Made by a program: the position numbers and the translations under genes | In this document: piece after piece, positions 57,301 to 64,000 of the stretch | Numbering within the stretch: position 1 is the first letter of the stretch | Layout of the letters: each line of letters opens with the position of its first letter | Assembly: GCF_026151205.1 (NCBI RefSeq) | Contig: NC_087072.1 | Span: forward strand, 25,819,799 to 25,883,798 | Source of the DNA: Bolinopsis microptera | Lineage: Eukaryota; Ctenophora; Tentaculata; Lobata; Bolinopsidae | DNA length: 64,000 nucleotides | Reading direction: 5' to 3' | The notes under the pieces: model-generated | What the model saw: only the letters and a program-made list of their open reading frames with translations | What the model was told of the DNA's origin: nothing | Databases searched by the model: none

Positions 57301-57365
57301 TTCGCCGCTTCGACGCGCCGCGCGAACTAGCATTCTTGCTTCGCATCGTCGATCGTCGCATCGTC

Positions 57366-57400
57366 GATCGTTGCTCTGCTTCGCAGAGCAACGATCTCGA
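57366..57400. repeat. Hairpin GATCGTTGCTCTG, copy 2
   Basis: GATCGTTGCTCTG and its inverse are separated by CTTCG. The neighbouring GGTTGACATCGTCAA phrase also occurs by copy 1 at 39210-39272. Confidence 0.75.
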
Positions 57401-57491
57401 TGGGTTGACATCGTCAACCAAATGAATTTCGTCCTCAATAGGCTTAAGCCCCTTGCTGAAAAAGCAGAAAGTGCACCATCGATGTTCTTTG

Positions 57492-57569
57492 TTACTGGGC
57501 CGCGCTCAGCCTGTCATTCCGCCAAATCTTTATTCGGAATGAACATAATAGCTTGGGGTCCTCAGGTAA
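57492..57569 (-). mobile_element. 78-bp mini-element, copy 3
   Basis: On the minus strand it starts TTACCTGAGGACC and ends GCGGCCCAGTAA and shares GGCGGAATGACAGGCTGAGC with copies 1 and 2. The central hairpin differs. Flanking sequences CAAAAGAA and ACAAAGAA may be an eroded target duplication. Confidence 0.7.
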
Positions 57570-57649
57570 TTCTTTTGGTACTAGGGGGTTTCGTAACGGC
57601 CCTTCTCAATGTAAATATTGTGGCAGCTAATACGAAACCTTGTTAAGCT

Positions 57650-58095
57650 TTTCCGAGCATCACGGATCTTAACCACTCCTAAGTAAAATACAATTTTTAA
57701 AGTAAAGTATTGAATTATAAATATCCGATAGTTTCATTAATAATCATTAAAAGTTGCTTTGTAAAATCAAAAACGAAAAGCCGTACGCTGAACGCGCGCT
57801 GCATCTTATCGGCAGCTGCCTAGCTTGTAGCCGCTAACATCAAAGCCGCCGCGCGCGCAAAGTGCTGGGGTGCATTCTCATTGACAATTAAACTTGGTCA
57901 AAGACTAATCATACTTTATAATGGTTAAAAACAAAGTAAAAAGATTTTCCTCGTTGGGCCGGCATTAGCAACCGCGAAAAGTTTTGAGTATGACAAACGA
58001 TGACACCACCACCAGCCCTTAATTTATAAGTCCATGGGATAAAATTTAACGGGTGATACTCGTAAAATATGTGTTCCGTATATTGGGTTGTCATT
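57650..58095. other. Intergenic with GC-rich patches
   Basis: CGCGCGC-rich patches at about 57795 and 57850 and a TAACGGGTGATACTCGTAAAAT phrase near 58047 that also occurs, in either orientation, near 10335, 10476 and 39147. No gene recognised. Confidence 0.4.
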
Positions 58096-58308
58096 TGTAG
58101 CGCGATGCACTACTGGGTCGCGCGCGCATCAAATAATGCTTCTCGCAACCACTTCGGTAGATCGGCGAGATGCACCACTGTGCCTTGATTCACGATGTCA
58201 ATCCTTCGCAGCTCGGTGAGGCACAGTGGTGCATCTCGCCGATCTACCGAAGTGGTTGCGAGAAGCATTATTTGATGCGCGCGCGACCCAGTAGTGCATC
58301 GCGCTACA
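58096..58308. mobile_element. Perfect 90-bp inverted repeat with 33-bp loop
   Basis: Left arm 58096-58185 and right arm 58219-58308 are exact reverse complements, starting TGTAGCGCGATGCACTACTG. The loop contains CACGATGTCAATCCTTCGCA, related to the phrase beside the hairpins at 39210 and 57400. Probably a foldback/MITE element inserted recently, given the lack of mismatches. Confidence 0.92.
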
Positions 58309-58549
58309 AGTTACACGCTAGCGATCTCAGTCCCCAATAAACGTGTGACCCAACAGAAGGGATTGTGGAAGGACACGTACATTTTTCATTAACACGTGCC
58401 CTGATTACCCCCTCCGTTGAGCTACGGCCGGGGAACGTTGTATGCTAGTCTGTAGTCAGATCGTTAATAAATTTTGATTTAAAATTGATTGCCGGGCGAT
58501 GATGTCAGTGAGGGACGTTAAGTTAGGTGAACATTGGTACAAAAATATT

Positions 58550-59060
58550 TGCTCTAACCAGATCAGAGCCCTCTCGCTTGCGGCTTTTACTAATTCGCTC
58601 GCCCAAAAATTTCACGTGACTTTGGTTTTTATGGTTTTGCAGCCGTACAAAACGGTTTTACATGAACCTTAATCCCAACCCTAACCCTAACCATAACCCC
58701 GAAGCTAACCATAACCCTTACCACAACCTTAACCCTAACCCGGGCCCTAAACAATCGAATTCGTATTTTACTAGCCTGTCACGTGACCAAAACGGTTTGT
58801 TGCCCATAACTCTCTAGGGAAGCATTTTAACCCTACGTTATGGGGGGTGATTCGGAATCAGCGTCCAAAAATACACCGATTTAGATCACTTTCATGCCCA
58901 AAGGGCCTTTTCACAAGAATTTTCTAAAAATTTGGGCGAGCGATTTAGTAGGAGCGCTCGCTTGCAGTAGCGCGCGACCGAAGTATTCTACTTGTGAAAC
59001 AAACGCGTCACGCAGTACGCGTATACACATGGCTATGTGAACGCGTATACACATGGCTAT
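58550..59060. repeat. Composite dispersed repeats shared with 8814-9240
   Basis: AACCAGATCAGAGCCCTCTC, CACGCAGTACGCGTATACA with CACATGGCTATGTGAAC (twice, tandem), and the 58849-58945 block all recur at 8830-9230. A degenerate stretch of CCTAACCCTAACC-like units at 58668-58748 resembles TTAGGG telomeric sequence but is interrupted. Confidence 0.75.
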
Positions 59061-59245
59061 GTGAACAAAAATATAATAATATAGCAGTTTATCTCTAAGT
59101 TACAATCACTATTTGTTAAAGTATACAAACAGTTCCATTCAAAAGAAAACAGTCCGAGAGCAGAAACAAAAAAGAAGATTTAGAGACTATACACGCATTT
59201 GTGGGGTTTAAATTTGGTATTAGTAATTTTAGGGTTCGACCGAAA

Positions 59246-59722
59246 ATGTTGTCATACGTTGTATGACCCGCCGCGCACGAAGTGCGCGGCTCCCCCTGTA
59301 TCGTCACATAGTGAAACGACCGTGGGGGTCGCAACGTGATACAACGAAAATGTTGGTCGGTTAGTTTTCTTAATAGGGAGCAGTCACTGTCATTAGAATT
59401 ATCAGATTAGGAGCAACGATTAGAATCTAATTTTGTGACATATTGTGGCCCAGAAATCAGCGAAAACTAGAATGGCGGTAAAATGCTAGCGTGCCTTATT
59501 ATTATGCGCGCTAACATACTAGCTGCTGAAAATAAAGAAGTGTATCCATGATAATGTTGTTTGGCGGCAGCGCCTGCCGATACCTGGATTATATTGTGTT
59601 TAACTTAAAATTCAGTGAAATTTTTTTGTATCACGTGGTGACCCCCACGGTCGCTTCGACGATACAGGGGGAGCCGCGCACTTCGTGCGCGGCGGGTCAT
59701 ACAACGTATGACAAAAATTTTT
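59246..59722. mobile_element. Foldback element, ~95-bp GC-rich inverted ends
   Basis: GTCATACGTTGTATGACCCG followed by CCGCGCACGAAGTGCGCGGC and CTCCCCCTGTATCGTC occurs at about 59250 and in inverse up to about 59712. Each end is itself rich in small palindromes. A single end occurs at 38786-38825. The interior of about 290 bp has no gene. Confidence 0.85.
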
Positions 59723-59896
59723 GTCATTCCATTCAACATCATACCTGTTTTGAGCATTCATCAACGACTTTTGTAATTTATTCTTAACAGAATAACAAGA
59801 GGAATTAAAATTAAATGAGCCAATTTTACAAAACTCGTTCCACAGCCACGCTGATTTATAGATAAATTGTTTAGTTGGAGAAGGTGTGATTAACAT
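59723..59896 (-). pseudogene. LINE polyprotein C-terminal fragment
   Basis: The minus-strand frame reads ..FIYKSAWLWNEF.., then FNFNSSCYSVKNKLQKSLM, then a Trp-Asn-Asp-Lys-Asn-Phe end. This resembles the last residues of LINE reverse transcriptases (a W-N motif, a SVKxKL helix and a final aromatic-acidic tail). Only this tail is present, and the foldback element abuts it. Confidence 0.5.
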
Positions 59897-59899
59897 ATT

Positions 59900-60632
59900 G
59901 TCTTTCCTATTATATATATATGAGATATGGTGAACAAAGAGTACAGTGAAGGATAAACATTGTATTTTCTAAATTAAATCATTTATATATTATATTAACA
60001 ATAATAAGTAACAAGCATGAAACACCATCCCAAAGAGAGCTAAAGTTTTTAAGTACAGCGATTGTCAATTTGAATATATTATTTCCATAAAATACAGTTA
60101 AAAGAATCCAAAAATATTATGTTTACAAATCATCTTTAAATCTTAATTAATTTTTAACATCCAGCCTTACAAAAACAAAACACATTTATTGTTCAATTCA
60201 ATTAAATTTTAACACAATGTTCCTAGTCTCCACACACAATGTCTGCCTGAGTAATTATAGGTTTTACAGCAATACAAAACTTAGACATGCAGCACCGGTC
60301 TCCACAAATTTGAAATTTTCCGAACTTAATTTCTGAAAAAATTATCGTTCAATGTTCAACTTTTAATATTTAAATGGATAATGATAATAAAATGGAATTG
60401 TGATCGTTAATACGAGACATTCCTCGCAACCATGAATTACAGCTTAAGATATTCCTAGCCACAAATTGATTCAATAAAACTAGTCTCACTTACCAATTAC
60501 AAATATTCCAATTCCAGTTAATAAAATACCTAAACTCAGGTTTCTACACAACTACATAAATAAAACAAAATCGACCGCTTCGAATTGAAAAATAATAAAT
60601 TAGTCTCTTTAATAGTCTGTAATAATGCCTCC
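59900..60632. other. 3' flank of the zinc-finger gene
   Basis: AT-rich. Minus-strand AATAAA occurs around 60186-60191 and could serve as polyadenylation signal about 440 bp after the stop codon. No other feature recognised. Confidence 0.4.
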
Positions 60633-62003
60633 TCAGAACTGATTGCCTACACTGTTACTAAACATGTGAAGCATACTAAGGGCGTCCGGAGCGAGCTGAG
60701 AGGAGGAGGAGGAGACGGGACCCCCCGCACTACAGACGGGGGTGCCGGGGGCGGCTGGGGTGGCGTGTAGTGTGGTACTGGACATGTGGTGGTTTACGAA
60801 GTGTTTCTTCAGGAGCAAGATCCGAACAAAAGATTCTTCACACTGCAATGTAGGGTCGTTAACAAAATAGGAAGTATATACTGCAGTAAAACCACGTGAC
60901 TAGTTATTGAGCAGTGTTATTAGTAACTCTAAAGTACCCAACTGGTGATATTATGTAGTTCAAGTTTGAGTATTGTCGTAATTTCGCTAAAAAATCGTGG
61001 TATTATTGCATTAAATACTACTAATATGGTATTATTGCATTAAATACTACTAATATGGTATTATTGCATTAAATACTACTAATATGGTATTATTGCATTA
61101 AATACTACTAATATGGTATTATTGCATTAAATACTACTAATATAACTTCTAATATATACGGCACTGCTACTAAAAAGCAGTTGTTATATTTAAATATCTA
61201 GACTGTTATTATATTTTATATTGCTCTGTATGTAAATATATACAGTATAAACTGTTGTTAAAAAGAAGACTGCTAGTAAGGGGTGTCACTGTATCACATG
61301 CAGACGGGAGGTAGAGAGCCCACACACACTAGCGGCGTAACGTAGCAACCAGCGGCGTAACGTAGCAACTTACCTGACTACACTTGTAGGGCTTCTCAGT
61401 CGTGTGCATTGCCAGCGAGTGTCGCTTGAGAGTGCTGGACTGGCAGAAACCTTTACCACACAGGCGGCAGACAAACGGCTTCTGCAGTGTTAGTTACTAG
61501 TTAGAGAGGAGTAGTTACACTACTACTACACTACTACACTACTACACTACTACACTACTACACTACTACACTACTACACTACTACACTACTACTTTACCA
61601 CACAGGCGGCAGACAAACGGCTTCTGCAGTGTTTAACCGGTCAGACAGTAAACTTACTACAATCTCAGATCAGACAACTTACACTTACAGTTACTGTTAA
61701 CATATAATGCTTTTGTTACAGTTACAGTTACAGTTACAGTTACAGTTACTGTTACTGTTACTGTTACTGTTACTGTTACTGTTACTGTTACTGTTACTGT
61801 TACTGTTACTGTTACTGTTACTGTTACTGTTACTGTTACTGTTACTGTTACTGTTACTGTTACTGTTACTGTTACTGTTACTGACCTCTCCCGTATGTAT
61901 CCGGACATGTTCCGTCAAATTCCACTTGTAAACAAAACTTTTTGGACAAAAGGAGCACTTGTAAGGACGTTCTGAACTGTGAATCTTCATGTGTCGTAAC
62001 AAC
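60633..62003 (-). CDS. C2H2 zinc-finger protein, last three exons (5' partial)
   Basis: Exons: 62003-61886, 61481-61374, 60842-60633, joined at GTCAGT and GTAAGT donors with matching phase. They encode the end of one finger (LLRHMKIH), then three C2H2 fingers: [29 protein letters not shown]...HSLAMH and CSQCEESF...HFVNHH. A TGEKPF linker is rebuilt exactly across the first junction, which supports the model. The C-terminal tail is Ser/Pro/Ala-rich and ends in GNQF. It is probably a DNA-binding regulator; the particular family and target cannot be named from this part. Upstream exons are beyond 64000, behind a 40-bp satellite of at least 2 kb. The first codon of this part is split and needs two bases from the missing exon. 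Confidence 0.82.
60996..61142. repeat. 29-bp AT-rich repeat, five copies
   Basis: The unit GGTATTATTGCATTAAATAC followed by TACTAATAT is repeated five times in the last intron of the zinc-finger gene. Confidence 0.92.
61331..61371. repeat. 20-bp duplication just inside a zinc-finger donor
   Basis: AGCGGCGTAACGTAGCAAC occurs twice immediately before the plus-strand CTTACCTG, the complement of the CAG|GTAAGT donor at 61374/61373. Confidence 0.85.
61513..61591. repeat. (ACACTACT)n-type microsatellite
   Basis: About ten units of CTACTACA separate the real exon from the duplicated exon start at 61592-61635. Confidence 0.88.
61592..61635 (-). pseudogene. Duplicate of the acceptor and first 25-29 bp of a zinc-finger exon
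   Basis: On the minus strand ACACTGCAG|AAGCCGTTTG..CTGTGTGGTAAAG repeats 61490-61448 exactly, and then runs into the microsatellite. TGTG|GTAAAG could act as a donor, making a 25-bp decoy exon that would break the frame. Confidence 0.8.
61709..61885 (-). repeat. Hexamer array AGTAAC at a zinc-finger donor
   Basis: The donor GAG|GTCAGTAACAG continues directly into about 28 tandem AGTAAC units, the last ones becoming TGTAAC. Each unit supplies a GTAAC that partly matches a donor. The frame through it reads Ser-Asn repeats. Confidence 0.93.
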
Positions 62004-62011
62004 CTGTAAAA

Positions 62012-64000
62012 ACTAAGTGTCACACTGATGTTTAACTGATGTGAGTAACAAATGAAGTGTCACACTGGTGTGTACCTGATGTGAGTAACAAATTAAGTGT
62101 CACACTGATGTGTACCTGATGTGAGTAACAAATGAAGTGTCACACTGATGTTAACCTGATGTGAGTATCAAATGAAGTGTCACACTGATGTTTACCTGAT
62201 GTGGCTATCAAATTAAGTGTCACACTGATGTTTACCTGATGTGGCTATCAAATTAAGTGTCACACTGATGTGTACCTGATGTGAGTATCAAATGAAGTGT
62301 CACACTGATGTTTACCTGATGTAAGTAACAAATGAAGTGTCACACTGATGTTAACCTGATGTGAGTAACAAATGAAGTGTCACACTGATGTTTAACTGAT
62401 GTGAGTAACAAATTAAGTGTCACACTGATGTTAACCTGATGTGAGTAACAAATGAAGTGTCACACTGATGTTTAACTGATGTGGGTAACAAATGAAGTGT
62501 CACACTGATGTTTACCTGATGTGAGTAACAAATGAAGTGTCACACTGATGTTAACCTGATGTGAGTAACAAATTAAGTGTCACACTGATGTGTACCTGAT
62601 GTGAGTAACAAATGAAGTGTCACACTGATGTTAACCTGATGTAAGTAACAAATGAAGTGTCACACTGATGTTTACCTGATGTAAGTAACAAATTAAGTGT
62701 CACACTGATGTGTACCTGATGTGAGTATCAAATGAAGTGTCACACTGATGTGTACCTGATGTAAGTAACAAATGAAGTGTCACACTGATGTTTACCTGAT
62801 GTGAGTAACAAATTAAGTGTCACACTGATGTGTACCTGATGTAAGTAACAAATGAAGTGTCACACTGATGTTTACCTGATGTGAGTAACAAATGAAGTGT
62901 CACACTGATGTGTACCTGATGTGAGTAACAAATGAAGTGTCACACTGATGTTAACCTGATGTGGGTAACAAATGAAGTGTCACACTGATGTGTACCTGAT
63001 GTGGGTAACAAATTAAGTGTCACACTGATGTGTACCTGATGTGAGTAACAAATGAAGTGTCACACTGATGTGTACCTGATGTGAGTAACAAATGAAGTGT
63101 CACACTGATGTGTACCTGATGTAAGTAACAAATGAAGTGTCACACTGATGTTAACCTGATGTGGGTAACAAATGAAGTGTCACACTGATGTGTACCTGAT
63201 GTGGGTAACAAATTAAGTGTCACACTGATGTGTACCTGATGTGAGTATCAAATGAAGTGTCACACTGATGTTAACCTGATGTGGGTATCAAATGAAGTGT
63301 CACACTGATGTGTACCTGATGTAAGTAACAAATGAAGTGTCACACTGATGTGTACCTGATGTGGGTATCAAATGAAGTGTCACACTGATGTGTACCTGAT
63401 GTGGGTAACAAATGAAGTGTCACACTGATGTGTACCTGATGTAAGTAACAAATGAAGTGTCACACTGATGTTAACCTGATGTAAGTAACAAATGAAGTGT
63501 CACACTGATGTTTACCTGATGTGAGTAACAAATGAAGTGTCACACTGATGTGTACCTGATGTGAGTATCAAATGAAGTGTCACACTGGTGTGTACCTGAT
63601 GTGAGTAACAAATTAAGTGTCACACTGATGTTTACCTGATGTGAGTATCAAATGAAGTGTCACACTGATGTGTACCTGATGTGAGTATCAAATGAAGTGT
63701 CACACTGATGTTAACCTGATGTAAGTAACAAATGAAGTGTCACACTGATGTTTACCTGATGTGAGTAACAAATTAAGTGTCACACTGATGTTTACCTGAT
63801 GTGAGTAACAAATTAAGTGTCACACTGATGTTTACCTGATGTGAGTAACAAATTAAGTGTCACACTGATGTGTACCTGATGTGAGTAACAAATTAAGTGT
63901 CACACTGATGTTTACCTGATGTAAGTAACAAATGAAGTGTCACACTGATGTGTACCTGATGTAAGTAACAAATGAAGTGTCACACTGATGTGTACCTGAT
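62012..64000. repeat. 40-bp satellite reaching the window end (~49 copies)
   Basis: The unit reads GTCACACTGATGTGTACCTG followed by ATGTGAGTAACAAATGAAGT, with a few positions alternating (GTGTACC/TTTACC/TTAACC, GAG/AAG/GGG, AATGAAG/AATTAAG). On the gene strand it contains TTGTTACTCACATCAG|G, similar to an acceptor. The array stops about 10 bp from the acceptor of the exon at 62003, with which it shares CAGTGTGACACTT. Confidence 0.96.

Noticed and set aside
61707-61931. Plus-strand poly-Leu frame
   Set aside because: Translation of the TTACTG hexamer array on the antisense strand of the zinc-finger gene.

Overview
The window comes from a metazoan nuclear genome, most likely an invertebrate and possibly a cnidarian. 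The evidence is an ATF6-type bZIP gene, an RBMS-type RNA-binding protein, a C2H2 zinc-finger gene, a mitochondrial-type ClpX with a presequence, ShKT domains on a secreted metallopeptidase, spliceosomal GT-AG introns, Penelope-like and LINE retroelements and many DNA transposon relics. The phylum is an inference; nothing bacterial or viral was recognised.

Six protein-coding genes could be built and all lie on the minus strand. From right to left: a C2H2 zinc-finger gene (60633-62003, 5' part beyond the window); SLC25A15-like ornithine carrier (55320-56210, one exon); an RBMS-like two-RRM protein (11 exons, 45524-53834, 502 aa); mitochondrial CLPX (9 exons, 24726-37568, 523 aa); a secreted HExxH metallopeptidase with three ShKT domains (2 exons separated by a 14.4-kb intron, 2812-18640, two apparent frameshifts); and ATF6 (first coding exon, 611-1732, continuing beyond position 1). 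Exons were assigned by reading conserved protein segments, GT/AG boundaries and codon phase together; every internal junction keeps frame.

The rest is dominated by repeats. The protease intron holds about 6.6 kb of a 19-bp satellite, split by a 7.46-kb terminal-inverted-repeat element with a TA target duplication. The last CLPX intron holds, in antisense, a broken and chimeric duplicate of that protease, plus 15-bp and 52-bp satellites that look as if they grew out of its exons (the 52-bp array is about 6.4 kb). Between CLPX and RBMS lies a Penelope-like element with inverted arms and possible hammerhead ribozymes. Several MITE or foldback families are present, including a roughly 80-90-bp family with hairpin covariation and 9-10-bp target duplications.

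The most unusual pattern is tandem duplication centred on splice sites. In RBMS exon 3 about 22 copies of a 42-bp unit each carry the end of the exon plus a GTGAGT donor, in one open frame, so donor choice could add blocks of 14 Asn/Tyr-rich residues. CLPX exon 5 has about 12 copies of its donor and a duplicated acceptor, RBMS exon 1 a duplicated donor, and the zinc-finger gene a hexamer array at one donor and a copied acceptor half-exon. This is the best candidate for something undescribed.
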